64,000 nt of DNA from Prorocentrum cordatum. Taxonomy: Eukaryota; Sar; Dinophyceae; Prorocentrales; Prorocentraceae. Each line of letters opens with the position of its first letter. Positions within the stretch are counted from its first letter, which is position 1. The stretch is from contig CAUYUJ010011226.1 of NCBI GenBank assembly GCA_963575745.1, positions 240,006-304,005 of the forward strand. The letters are read 5' to 3'. Below the pieces are notes generated by a model that was not told the DNA's origin, searched no databases, and saw nothing but the letters and a program-made list of their open reading frames with translations. A program made the position numbers and the translations under genes. This document shows positions 32,565 through 43,590 of this stretch, piece by piece.

Positions 32565-32805
32565 CGTGGCGAAAACCTCGGCGGACCCACCCGACGCACA
32601 GGGCGCCCACGAGGCGCCCACGGCGCCCACGAGGCACCCACCAGCGAAACCTCGGCGGACCCACCCAGCGCACAGGGCGCCAACGAGGCGCCCACGGGCG
32701 GCAACGTGGCGGCAACGTGGCGAAACCTCGGCGGGTCCACCCAGCGCGCGTGGCGTCCACGAGGCGCCCACGGGCGGCAACGTGGCGAAACCCCGGCGGA
32801 CCCAT
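32565..32805 (+). repeat. 65-bp repeat family, locus 2
   Basis: Three to four degenerate copies of gtggcgaaacctcggcgg, acccacccagcgcac and gaggcgcccacg, the same family as 11555-11975. It lies immediately 5' (on minus) of retroelement 1. Confidence 0.88.
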
Positions 32806-34369
32806 GCAATTCTTTAGGGACATGAGTAATAGCCCTGAAATGCAAACAATGATTGGGAACATATCTGTATATGGAGATGTACATGTATTTTCATGCACAT
32901 ATGTAGATCAGAAGATACGCGTACCTCTTTGCACATATGTCCACATACATGTGAACTGTCGCGCGGGCAACTTCCGGAAACATGCAACGATTCAGCACGA
33001 ACTCTCAGGAGTTGGTCATAAAAACACGAATGTCCAACGTGATCCCAAACAGGGGCAAACGATGCTATAGCATAGTTGCTAGACTGGCGGCCGCATCCCA
33101 ACACATCACGCACCATGACCCTGGAGTAGGCAAACCCCAAGCTCGCGCGACTTGCCTGGGGAACCAGGTGGCAATCTGACCGGTGGGGATTGTGCAGATA
33201 ACCATCCTTGGGCGGGTAAGGTGGCAGCCATGCAAACAAGCACGTGACTTCTAGAACTTCGGTGCACGCTCGGTTGGCACAACCCCCGCCATGAAAGCTA
33301 GGACGTTGAAGCTCCAAAGAGACGACAAACTAACAACAGCTGGCCCAGGTCACCACCATGATCGCTGTAGTGCGCAAAGATCGTTTTTCGCAAAAGTGGC
33401 GTTGATATCGTCATCATCACCACCATCGTCGCCATCACCTATCTCTCTCTCTCTCTCATCTCTCTCTACCTCATACTGTATATCTTCATCCCGCGCCTCC
33501 AGATCCTCCTGCTCCCAATCCTAATCAGACACGTTCGTCATGTATGCCAACAACGGTCAGGAACTTTTCCTTAGCATGTTGCGGCGGCGGCCCAGGCGAC
33601 ACGTTATGCCCTGTAATAGCGTTTCGCTTCGCTCCGCGGGGCGGGAGGGGGGGAAACGATCGGGACGTTGGCGCTTGGGAGTCGGGACGTGGATAGCGTG
33701 CCGCGCTAAAGCGTGGTGGGCCAGAACCGGCGGAACGACACGCAAAGCTACCGAATTTCCGTTTTCGTCTTTTCCTTTCAGGCCTGGATGTTTCAAACGT
33801 TTTCCATCTTGTACTGGTGACATGACACATGACGGGCGCAGGAACAACGGTATCTGGTTCGTCCTCATATACAGCACATGCGGCAACAACCTTCAGCGAC
33901 CGAACAACAACTCGCAACTTACCAAACAACTACAACGACCCTGTCCTCGATCGAGTCCACTCGGGTTTGCTTCCCGAGAACCGCGTTAGGCTCCATTGTT
34001 GTGCTGACTCACGGACGACCTTGCACGAGCGAACATGACGAATTCCTATCACGAACATGCCCAACATCTAAAACAACACCTTCCGCCACATGATGCCAAC
34101 CAAAAAAAAATAATCACGGAACCAATAGCGCCCATCCGCTCGGCTAATCAGCCACCGTGCCAGCGGTACGTTGGGGCGTGTTTGACTACTTGCTGGTTGC
34201 CAAGCTCGGTTTCTGTTGTGTTTCGAAGGCCGACACAACAGCCCCTCGTCGCAACCGTCCTCCAAAAACCTTCCCCCCGATGCTATTTTCGCCAGCGACA
34301 TTTTCGGCACCCAATCAGTTCCAAGATAGCCATCAACCGCCTCCCTCGAGAGGGCCTGAAGGCGTTCCA
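32806..34369. other. complex sequence, no recognised gene
   Basis: It contains catatgtaca-like alternations (32860-32960), a small atc/tct microsatellite (33405-33475), and open frames up to 167 codons without a recognisable domain on either strand. Confidence 0.5.
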
Positions 34370-34860
34370 CGAGCATCCAGAGAAAACCCAACGAGTTCCC
34401 GAAAACTTCAACATCGCCCCAGAATGGCCCGAAAGGCCCCATAAATGTCCAAGAGCCTCCCAAAGGGACTTCCCGTGAGACTCTGGGAAGCGAGACACTG
34501 AAAGGTTGTGTTTTCGCTTTCGAGTTTTCGGCTTGAGATCGCCTCGGGAAAGCTTCAGAGAGCTCTATTAAGCCCCGAAGACGACTCACAAGTACCGCGC
34601 GAGAGCCTTCAGACAGCCCCCAGGACTGCCCGAGAACCCTCCAAGACGTCCCAAGAGGGGTGCAAAACGTCCCCAATACCCGCCAAGACGTCCAGGAGAT
34701 GGTTTAACCGAGCCTCGTCGGGAAAGCTCGGCGGAACCATCGCGCGCTTGATGGCCCCGATACCCCCAACGGGCCCCCAACAAGCCTCCACGAGGCGCCC
34801 AAGAGAGTTTCAGGAGGCCAACACGAGATCCGAAGGATGCCCCCCCCCCAAAAAAAGCTT
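34370..34860. repeat. GGCC-rich minisatellite
   Basis: ccaagagcctcc, ggcccgaaaggcccc and ccaagacgtcc units of the dispersed GGCC family. Confidence 0.75.
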
Positions 34861-37439
34861 CCAGAACGTTTCAAATGCGCCGTCAGGAAGGACAAAGGAG
34901 GAGGGGCGGGACGAGGCATGAGGAGGGAGCGAAGACTGAGATAACGAGGCTGCGAAAAAGGAGACGGCGCTCAGGGTCTGCGCCAGTCCAGACAGAGCGC
35001 TGAACTAGAGCGGATCTTAAACTCAACTTCCTCCCTGCTGCGCTGCTGCACTGGCGCGGTGGGTGAGGGGGGTTGCCAGAGGCATCTGGATTATTTGGTC
35101 TTGGGCACCTCGAGCAACAATCAATAATCTGACCGACCATCCTGGACCAGTATTCAAAGATCACCCTGCTTCCAATCTTGTGGATTCGGCTGGGACAAGG
35201 TCACTCTCATGACTTCGTCTGGTCGGGATATGAACACGTGCTACTTGTCCCACTTCTGCTGCTGAGGGGGTCGGTGACGGCGCAAGCGTGAGAAGCAAAT
35301 CTTGGCCGCAAAGAATGTGTTGGGCCTCGGTCCCGCAATCAACCAAGAAGCCCGCCTGCTGGACACGCGCGAACACCTCCATGCCTCCGCTTCCAGATAT
35401 TATCAGGCTCCCACCTCCTTGCCACGACTGCTGCTGCTTCTTGCCCAAACCTTAACATGTATAGTTTCAAGCGTCAACAAGAAATCACTAGCAACATGAA
35501 ACGGTGCCTTGCAATAACAAAATGTGGCCACATTACCCACATTACCGACAACCATCCACCTGGTATACATGTATCAACGTTCACACCGAGATCACAACAA
35601 CGCGAACACCGAGATGTCGACGATCCTTGCCGGCAAGCCGCTCAGAGATGAAGCGATTCAGCTCCGAGACGTTGCCTAGTCTGCGGGACTGGAAGTGGAA
35701 GAGGGCATGGGCGCTTGCCATAGGACGAGAGGGATTCAGATCATGAGTTTGTGCATCGTGTGCTCGCCCAGACGAACTTCAACATTCGTCATCATACAAT
35801 GGCTGCTCTTGTAGACACCTGATCAAACCCAACTCCCATGCATCGCTGTACTACGTGTACGTCGTAGGAGAAGACGCCATCGAAGACTAGGCGGCTAAAC
35901 GCACGTAGTCATCCGCGCCGTGGTACAGCTACAAGCTGTAATTATGGTCGCATGGATGATACAGCTGGTTGTGAAATGTCTAGTATGGGAGAGAAAACAG
36001 CAGTGGAAGATAGGGACATATCAGGCTATTACTTAAAGCTCAACGGTAAGATGATTTGAGGGATAGGCCAGATAACTGAATCTCGTATGAGTTGCGCACG
36101 GACAACAGAATTGGTCGCAATGCCTCCATGGCGCAGTGAGGGGAGTACGGAGGAAATGTACACAAACTATTGCAAGAGGAGAGCACGAAGGAAGCTTGAC
36201 ACTCAAAGACAGAGTTTCGGCGCGCCGAACGTCGGCCCAATCACAATCAAATTGCGGTGGCCAGCCCGGGAAGCGGGCCATGGCCCAATAACCAAATTCA
36301 GATATCAATCGCTTGTACCTGCCACCGCGTGGGATTTCAGGGAAGCTGAAAGACATGGAAATTGGAAAATCCGCGAACATGGAAACGGCCAGGGCCGGAA
36401 AAACTGGCCAGGGCTACAACGAGCCCGAAACAGATGGGACGAGATCGCCAGGGGCAGCTGGAAAACTAAAAGGAAACCGGCCAGGGCTGGGAAGAGTGGA
36501 AGGCCTGGCCCCAACCACTTTTTTCAGCTTCCCCATGCTCTTTCTCTGTCCCCCCCTGCCGTCGCACACCGAAGGCACACGACTGCCCCTGTCCAGGGCA
36601 GGAGGAGGAGGCTCGGCGCACCGGAGCGCGGTGGGCACAGTGAAGCTTTGGCCCCGGCGCGGAGCCGCATCGCTGCTCTCGTCATCGTCGCCGTTGCCAT
36701 TTCAGTGTCAGCGGCGCGCCCAAGGGGGAAGGCAGAGGGGGCGGGCCTTCCCAGAAGGCTCAGGAGGCCTCTGGCTTTCTGAGAAGCTCCCTGAACCTTC
36801 TCCGAAGCCCAGCCGCCTTCATCGAAGGCCTGCACCCTCTCGCTTCTCCCCTGGGCGCGCCGATGACATTAGTCACCCCGCAATGGTTATCAGCATTTGC
36901 CGCCATCGCCACGTGATATCGCCACCATCAGCGTGCCAAGACCAACTAGAACAGCAACGATGACGACGTCACCATCACAATAAATGACCACTCCTCGCAC
37001 TTCCTCCTGATGTCACCATAAATATTCACCGATGCCACCCGTGATGAACGCGACTCACCTTCTTTAGTCTGAACCGCCACGAGTTCCTGCAACAAGAACT
37101 GATCATCGTAACTGGATGGCAAGCAAGTCATGACCATCACGACTACCAACATCGCCATAACAAATATTATCGTCGTGACTATAATATTATAATTTCCGTT
37201 CGCATTCACTCCTTGCCGAGCGCGCTCGATTCATCTGTGATTTTACCAGCCAGCTCCCGGCTCACATTCTCTCTCCAGGTGTCTGGCATCGCCGTTGGTG
37301 GCCCCCTCTGGGCCACCAGGATACTGAGGCATTGGTCCTGTCCTGCTACGGTCATCCATGTCGTTGAGGCGGAACGCAAGAAGAATTATACCTACCAGCA
37401 GCGACTCCTAGGACTTGAAGCAACCAGTAGGAAGCAACC
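34861..37439. other. complex sequence, no recognised gene
   Basis: About 2.6 kb. A plus frame of 231 codons (36087-36782) and an overlapping one of 216 codons (36313-36963) cross a short repeat of ggccagggcc and aaaaactggccaggg units (about 36380-36500). Neither shows a domain. This is one of the longest stretches without obvious tandem structure and the best place to look for a host exon by transcript alignment. Confidence 0.45.
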
Positions 37440-37968
37440 AAGCGCTTGCAAACCATAACTTCGACATAATACAGTGCTGTGCATGCAGGGCACATGCAAA
37501 CGCAAACAAGCAAGCCGCGCGAAAACAAGCAAGCGCGAATCATGGCAAGCAGTCGGCCCATGCACATGCAAGCAGACAGGATAACATCATACACGACTAA
37601 TTTCACGCAATCAAGGAATAACGAAACACAAGCAAACCATGCAAGCACAAGCAATCAATCATGCAGTTCGAAGACGAAATATCAAGCCAACAGCTGGCCC
37701 ATGCGGACGGACACACAACCAATAAAACAATATGCAAGGATGCGCGCTGGCGAAGAAACAAGAACATGAATACGTAACTGGGCAAGGAAGCCGTGCGAAC
37801 ATAAACCAGCACGCCATGCGAGCACAACCAACCAACCAAATCAAGAAACCATGTGGATACAAGCTAAATTGCAAGCCGTGCGAATGCAAGCGGACCAGCA
37901 AACAAACTTTGCGAATCCAAGCACATAAACAATTCAACCAGTAATACTTATTCAAACAAGCAAGCAAG
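37440..37968 (+). repeat. gcaagcacaagcaa degenerate repeat
   Basis: Irregular units of gcaagca, aacaagcaag and catgcaagc, about 15-40 bp apart, over 530 bp. Confidence 0.75.
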
Positions 37969-38289
37969 TCAGCAAAGAAAGCATGCAGAAACCACGCACT
38001 GCAACACTATGTTTTGACAATAGCGTGCCCATGTAAGCAGCAAAAATAAGGGTGCCATATAATATAATATCAAAGAACATGCAAGCAATGCGATTGGAAC
38101 TTTTCCCAGCGGCCGTGCCAATAGTTGCTGCACGTACACTGGCCGCGGGACCATGACGCCCCCCGCTTTTTAGACCGCGCGACGCAAATACAAATAACCC
38201 AATGAATATACACGGATAAACAGACCGTGCAATGATACATCGTGGCATCGAACTATCGAGCACCGCAAAAACGCTGTACTATGATTGAA
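37969..38289. other. spacer beyond the copia-like element
   Basis: No recognised feature. It may include the distal part of the right LTR-like end, which cannot be aligned by eye with the left one below about 38310. Confidence 0.4.
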
Positions 38290-38309
38290 CAACCCATGGG
38301 ACATGCTCC

Positions 38310-38576
38310 AGGCTAAAGCTGGACCCAACCAGATGCTTCGCCTAAGGCAGAGCATACGTCCAACCCTGTCGTATCGTATTAACGATGGTGCCAGAAGTAA
38401 GAAGGAGCCGCGTGAGCGGCGATGATACATCTCAAGAGAAAAGGCTGGAACCTTTTTCTGTCTCGATATAAGGTAGCGGGCCGCGGTGCGGCCCGGTCAG
38501 ATAGGCGGCTGGTCACTGGGCCAAAATGGCCGCGGACAAACGCTCGATGCCTCTCGCCTTTGCCCTTCCTCCTTCA
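38310..38576 (-). repeat. LTR-like end, right copy
   Basis: About 260 bp aligns with 47505-47767 at roughly 85% by eye. Shared landmarks are cccaaccagatg, agcatacgtccaaccct, catctcaag, tgtctcgat, taaggtagcgg, gccaaaatggccgcggac and aaacgctcgat. On minus it begins TGAAGGAGGAAGGGC. It follows the copia RNase H remnant by 121 bp, the usual distance for a 3' LTR. Confidence 0.68.
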
Positions 38577-38697
38577 GTGTCGGGTGGGAGAAGACGAAGC
38601 GCGAATCCGCTACCGGACATACTCAGCAAAACATGTAGATTACACAAGAAAGGCGGCAGCCAGTGGGCTCAACCTAGGCAGGTTGCCCCGCAGCTCA

Positions 38698-38995
38698 CTA
38701 TTCCCCAGGCGGCTCATGTGGTCTCGCCTGGCCCGCTCTGTAGGGAGTGCGTCGCTTCGAGTCGTGCTTGAAGGATTGCACTCCTTCCATGACTTGCAGG
38801 GGCATGTCTCTGTCGATGCCCCCCTTGGTGTGGCCATCCGCACTCAGATCGCGAGTGTCGCACCACTGCGCACAACGCACGATGCCGCGCTTCATCATTT
38901 GCCCTATCCAAGAAATGTGACCCAACAGTGTAGATTCAGTCGGCTTCTTCAGGCCTTTGCTTGACAAAGAATTGGAGACGGATTCTGCATCAACG
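38698..38995 (-). pseudogene. copia-type RNase H, C-terminal about 98 residues
   Basis: The end of a 359-codon minus frame reads LLVDAESVSNSLSS, GHISWIGQMMKRGIVR, QWCDTRDLSADGHTKGGIDR and ends ..YRAGQARPHEPPGE. DAESV-x-x-SLSS and W-x-DT-x-D-x-x-AD-x-x-TK are the hallmark of the RNase H of dinoflagellate copia polyproteins. The stop is TAG at 38700-38698. Upstream of residue LLVD the frame is noise because the LINE fragment begins there (about 38996), so the N-terminal catalytic part is displaced or deleted. Confidence 0.78.
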
Positions 38996-39424
38996 AGCAA
39001 AGCGCTCGAGCGGGGGTGCCCCGCGCCAGCTGCTGGCGGCCCCGGCGGCGCCTCCGGCGGCCCCAGCGCTAGCGCCCGAGGAGGCTGCAGCTTCAGCGCT
39101 GCGCATGTGCGGCAGCGTCGCGACCGAGGCCGTCGCGGCGGAATGGAAGGGCGACGCCGGCACGTGCCCACACTGCGGGCTTGCCCCCGAAGACCGCGAG
39201 CATCATCTCTGGCAGTGCCCAGCGTGGGAGGGCCCGCGGCGCGCCGCGCTTGCTGCGGCGCCACGATTAGAGACCCTGCCGAGTGACGCCGGTGCCCTGA
39301 GGCAGCTGCTGCTGGCAGGGGTCGCGCAGACCGGGGTCTTGGCGCCGCCGCCGCTCGTCGCTGCCCTCGTGGAGGCCGCCGGGGGCGAAGGCCCGCAGCT
39401 GCCGCCTGCAGGCGGCGTAGCTCC

Positions 39425-40089
39425 CGGCAGCGCCCCGCCGCACGGTGTGGGGCGATGGGGCATGCCTCCGCCCCGCCGACCCGCTGCTGGCGCGAGCGGC
39501 CTGGGGTCTCCAGGTCGAGGGCCTCGCAAAGCCCAACCTCGCTGGCCCGGACGGGCTCCAGTCGGCGTAGAGGGCCGAGGTGACGGCCGCGGCGGCGGCG
39601 GCTCGCTTTGTCGGTGGCCCCATCGACCTCGCCTCGGACAGCCAGTGCGTGGTGCGGGCGTGCGCCCAAATCGAGGCTGGCGCCGACGTGCGGAACTGGG
39701 GGCACGCCGACCTGTGGCCCCTGCTGATGGACGCCGCGCGCAGCGGCTGGCTCTGGGCCCGCTGGGTGCCCGCCCACAAGACGCCTGCGGAGGCGCGCCG
39801 CCTGGGGCTGAGCGAGAGGGACCGCCTCAGCAACGCGGCGGCCGACGGCAACGCTGGCGCCGCCGCGGCGAGCAGAGCGCCGCCGCCAGACGCGGTGCGC
39901 GCCCGCCGCCAGGAGCTGGAGCTGCTGGGGGCCGCGCAGCGCGCGATGGCTGCCGCGCAGCAGGCCGCCCTGGCGGCGGCGCCGCTGGCAGCGCGCCGCC
40001 GTCGTTGGAGGGTGAAAATGGGGGTCGGGCGCAGGGTCCCGGCAATGGTGTCGTCATGGGCCATGCATGGGCGATGCGTCCTCGATTGA
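39425..40089 (+). pseudogene. LINE RNase H domain with an in-frame stop
   Basis: In the frame entered near 39430, TVWGDGACLRPADPLLARAA gives the first catalytic Asp. It is followed after a TAG stop (39568-39570) by RAEVTAAAAAARF (Glu), IDLASDSQCVV (second Asp), and WVPAHKT with NAAADGNA (final Asp), so all four RNase H acidic positions are present. The TAG replaces the residue two before the catalytic RAE; a single C-to-T change of a CAG codon would explain it. The domain removes the RNA strand during reverse transcription. Confidence 0.75.
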
Positions 40090-40097
40090 TGTGTTCG

Positions 40098-40124
40098 GCG
40101 GGGGAGCCAATTGAGGCTCCCCGC
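40098..40124 (+). repeat. GC-rich hairpin in the LINE 3' region
   Basis: gcgggggagcc, loop aattga, ggctccccgc: ten paired bases with one bulged G, nine bases after the RNase H stop. A conserved 3' hairpin would fit a reverse-transcriptase recognition element. Confidence 0.6.
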
Positions 40125-40245
40125 CTGCGCCCGTGCGCGAGACTTGAGGGTAGACGAAGCAAGGGGGCGGGGGGCTCGGGAAAGACGACGAAGGCAACGT
40201 TCGCTGAGAGCGCAAAAACAAATGTTGGAATACACGAAAGCGGTG

Positions 40246-40247
<2 letters not shown>

Positions 40248-40280
<33 letters not shown>

Positions 40281-40285
40281 CGTGT
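40248..40285 (+). repeat. (TG)n run
   Basis: A nearly pure tg repeat, possibly the 3' tail of the LINE copy. Confidence 0.9.
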
Positions 40286-40349
40286 ATCAAAATCTGCTCA
40301 GCCAATCTGACATGCGGAACGCTGAGCCTCAGCTTTGGGGATCTTGAAG

Positions 40350-40600
40350 GCCAGAGCAACATGTGGATTCACAGCGTGGGGAAGAGCAATACGTGAATTC
40401 ACATTTTGGGAACAAGGAAAATGTGAATTCACATGTTGGAAACATGAAAACGTTAATTCACCGTTTGGAATTTTATCTTTATGATGGAGCCAGAATATGC
40501 ATTCACATTTTGGGAAAAAGGAGAATGTGAAATCAAATTTTGGAAAAAAGGAAAATGTGAATTCACATTTTGAGAAAATCATGGAGACCCATTCCAAATC
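40350..40600. repeat. ~36-bp repeats built on palindromes around gaattc
   Basis: Five to six units contain aatgtgaattcacat or decayed forms (tacgtgaattcacatt, catttcacatttt), separated by tgggaaaaagg. The best copies form the perfect 16-bp palindrome aatgtgaattcacatt. The array lies between two LINE 3' ends that point at each other. Confidence 0.8.
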
Positions 40601-40786
40601 TGTCTTGGGGGTCGACAAGTCTTCGTTTGGGAGCATGCGCGATCAACGATCGCAAAATCAAGACGCACTTGCACTCCACTTCGCCGCCCCACGCGCAATA
40701 TGCAATAACACCCGGACGCATGAACGAAAATGGATAGACGGCGCGTTTGCCCGCGCGGGCAACGCGCGGGCACGAGCGACTGGCCC

Positions 40787-41280
40787 TCAATGACCGCCAA
40801 CATTGGATGCCAATCGTACCCGATCACATACATGAGCGATGCATTGAGCATGCATGGGCGATTCAGCCCCCATTGAAGACCCCCTGTTGCAGGCCCCCTC
40901 TTTCACCCTCCAACGTCGGCGCGACTGGCACTGGGTGCGCCGCGGGGCCCGGACCCGCCCGGCCTCCGCGCAGCCGGGCGCCGCGCCCGCTGGACGCGCG
41001 CTTCCGCCAGCGCCGCCGCCGGGCAGCGAGGCCGACGACCCCGTCCGCCCAGGCGCCATGCTGGCTGCCATCTTCGCAGGGCGGTCGTGATGGCCGCGCG
41101 CCCCCGAGCAGGGGCCTGGCCATGTCGTCTGCCTCCGGTGCGGCGCCAGCGCCGCGGCGCCCGCGGAAGTGTGGGGCCGTGCATGCCCGGGGTGGAAGGA
41201 GGGGCTGCCGGCGCGCGGGCAAGCGCTACTCCTTCTCTGTGAACTGCGCTTCGCTGGGGGCAGCGCGGCGGACTTTGCAT
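40787..41280 (-). mobile_element. second LINE 3' end, opposite orientation
   Basis: On minus, RRRWRVKEGACNRGSSMG and PMHAQCIAH (about 40930-40840) correspond to RRRRWRVKMGVGRRVPAM and AMHGRCVLD at the end of the LINE at 38996-40290. The DNA also matches (gttggagggtgaaa at 40004-40017 against 40901-40914 reversed, and catgcatgggcgat). Upstream the sequence is GC-rich and frame-damaged, so the extent is uncertain. The two ends form an inverted pair around the palindromic array. Confidence 0.6.
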
Positions 41281-41370
41281 GCCTCGCTGCGCAGCGGCGC
41301 GCGCAGCTCCCCAAAGCGCCAGACTGATCGGCGCCTTCCCGGGCGCCCGCGGATGCGCGGGGCGCCTTAT

Positions 41371-42700
41371 TCAAAAAGCTGACAGATTTGCCTGATGCGC
41401 ATCGTGTATGGCCAATATTTCAGGCCGCAGCTCTCCCGGCGACGCGCGCGACGTCAGCTCTGGACCGCGCGGAGCAACGTCTCGGTCCATTGGGGGCGCC
41501 GGGTGCCCGAGGCGCGGTGCCCGGCGGGAGTGCCAACCTCGCGCCCCGCTCCTCTTGTGAGCTGAGACTTGTAGAGGCCGTCCGCTGTTGCCCTGACGTA
41601 GGGGGGTTCCGGGTTGACTCCCGACCCGAGGCACCCCTGCAGTTTGAGCATAGTTGTCAAGGAACATAGCCGAATCGATCTGGAGGCGCCGCTGGCGCAC
41701 AGGCCGCTGTCGGGTCAGATAGTGGGTGGCTGAAGAACGCAGGTGCGCACCCATGCTGGTTCGGAGGGTTCGACGACGGATTTGCGCCAGGTACATACTC
41801 CCATGGCGGAGTCGAGATTGCACTAGGCAGGTCAATTCCATCCCGCCTCATGTTTTCCATCGCCTCCATCATCTGTCTGTGCATCCACTGCTGCTGTCCC
41901 GGCGTGCTGTCAGATCTGGGCCGCCTCCGTTGCGGGCTGCGCGCTGCCTTGCTGGTCCATGATCACTGGCCGCCGCGTCGGCGCAGCTGGTGGTGCCGCA
42001 GCGCGTGGGGATGCGAAAGGTAATGTGGCCTGTAAGGCCTGGTAGAGCTGTGGATCCATCCTCATGCTCTGGAATCAGGCCTGTAGGCTGTTGATGCTAC
42101 CAGCACTCTGTGGAATGCCAAGCGGAGTTGCGGGCCCACTCGCGGCGGAAATCCAGCGGGTTGCCCCGCGGGAGTTGGCGGCTGCTGTGCCTGAGTGCGC
42201 CGCGGGCCGTTGGCGTGGAGCACATCGTCTGGCGCTGCGCCGCTGGATGAGATGCCCGAGACGTCCGCGCCCTGGGCCTGCATCCAAGACCCATCAGAGC
42301 CATCTGCAGGCACCCCCGCTGGATTCACCTCAAGCATGAACACTGATGCGTGATGCATCTCTTCTGTGGGTGAAGTTAGCGCGGGCACACGCAGGTTAAA
42401 GGGTGCATCGGGGGTGGTCCACCCCTTCAGCGTGGAGGGATCACATCAACGTTCGTACCAGTCGTGCGGTAGAGGCCTTTGCAGGTTACCCCGCTGAGCT
42501 TCGGCGTATAGCTCATTGACCCATGCCTGTTTAACTCTGCAGGTCTTGCACTCATCCATGTTGTCCTTGATACCGATATGCTGGACAAGGGAGATCGCCG
42601 GGATGACCCCCCTCGGATCGCCAGACTGGAGTACCATCTCGAATCAGGTTCTTGAAGCTTACTCATATCAGCACCTCGGCGCCCGCCCGTAGGCCCGACT
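41371..42700 (-). pseudogene. copia-like internal coding remnant (Pro/Ala/Gln-rich)
   Basis: Minus-strand pieces read like spacer regions of a retroelement polyprotein: HRQMMEAMENMRRDGIDLP and WEYVPGANPSSNPPNQ (41884-41760), and DECKTCRVKQAWVNELYAEA (about 42560-42500). They fall in different frames with stops between. I cannot name a catalytic domain here. The coding-like composition on minus agrees with the copia element strand. The alternative is an exon-bearing host gene on minus. Confidence 0.35.
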
Positions 42701-43590
42701 GGATGCGCTTATCTCCGAGCAAATACGGGCATCCATGAACCATGTCTACCTGCCCCCCCTTACTTAGGGTTATCTTCGCTTCGGCACGACAGACCGACGT
42801 TCAGTATGCTCGGAGTGTGCCTCACATGAATCCCGTGCATGAAATTGCGCGGTGCTCATGCCCCGGTCAGGTCTGCCCCCCGCGAATGCAATGATTTTGG
42901 GCACTTAATGCCTGGACTGCTGTGCCCATTGCTGGGCCGCAGATCGTAGGTCGGGCATGTTTCCCCGCGGAAGATAGTTGTCTTCACCTGGGGCCGGTTT
43001 TTCTCTGTGCCAAGACTGCGGTCGACCATTTCGCACATGTTCAGAATTGCTAGTGCTCGGCAGGCCCAGTGCTTGGACTTGGGGCCGTGCTTGACGACGC
43101 CCAGGTGTTTCTTATGATAATTTTCGCAGCCTTCTGGTGGCCAATGTGCTACTGCACCACTCAGGCATGCCCAACCGTCGAACTCGTCATGCGAGACAAC
43201 CGCGCCCGTGACCCTATACGCAAGGCCGCCCCGATGAAATGGCTTGTGCCGAGTGGCTGTAGTGAGCCACTCCGAGCAGCAACGCTATTCATTCTCATGC
43301 GGCAGCCGCGTTGACTGGTTCTCTTTCCAGAGCATCGCCCTCGGTGCTTCAACTTCACCGCTGTAGGTGAAGTCTGGCTCTTCGCGCAGTAGGTCACGGA
43401 CGCGATGGCGTTCGACGGTTACCTCGCTCACGCACGGTGCAGTGCATGCTGTTCAACACTGTACTACTCTGCATCGGCTCGAACCGCCATCGGCTGTGCC
43501 ATTATATGACGGGCCAACTGGCATCTGATCTGAAGTGCCAGATGTTTCCCAGCAAAGCCCCCCCCCCTTCCCCCTCCCATTTCAAGGATG

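Larger units (their letters stand above)
38996..40290 (+). mobile_element. LINE 3' end (zinc motif and RNase H), inserted in the copia element
   Basis: The fragment starts inside the C-terminal region of a LINE polyprotein: TCPHCGLAPEDREHHLWQCP (about 39162-39221) is a C-x-x-C/H-x4-C zinc motif. It continues to an RNase H domain that ends at 40089, a 3' untranslated part with a hairpin (40098-40124), and a (TG)n run (40248-40285) that may be the 3' tail. Its left edge abuts the copia RNase H with no visible gap. It is 5' truncated, as expected for LINE insertion. Confidence 0.72.

Noticed and set aside
38698-39777. A 359-codon minus frame as one protein
   Set aside because: Only the last 98 codons are copia RNase H; the remainder is the antisense of LINE sequence.
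38961-40310. A 449-codon plus frame as an intact gene
   Set aside because: Only its first part (zinc motif) is LINE sequence; the RNase H lies in another frame from about 39430 with its own stop.
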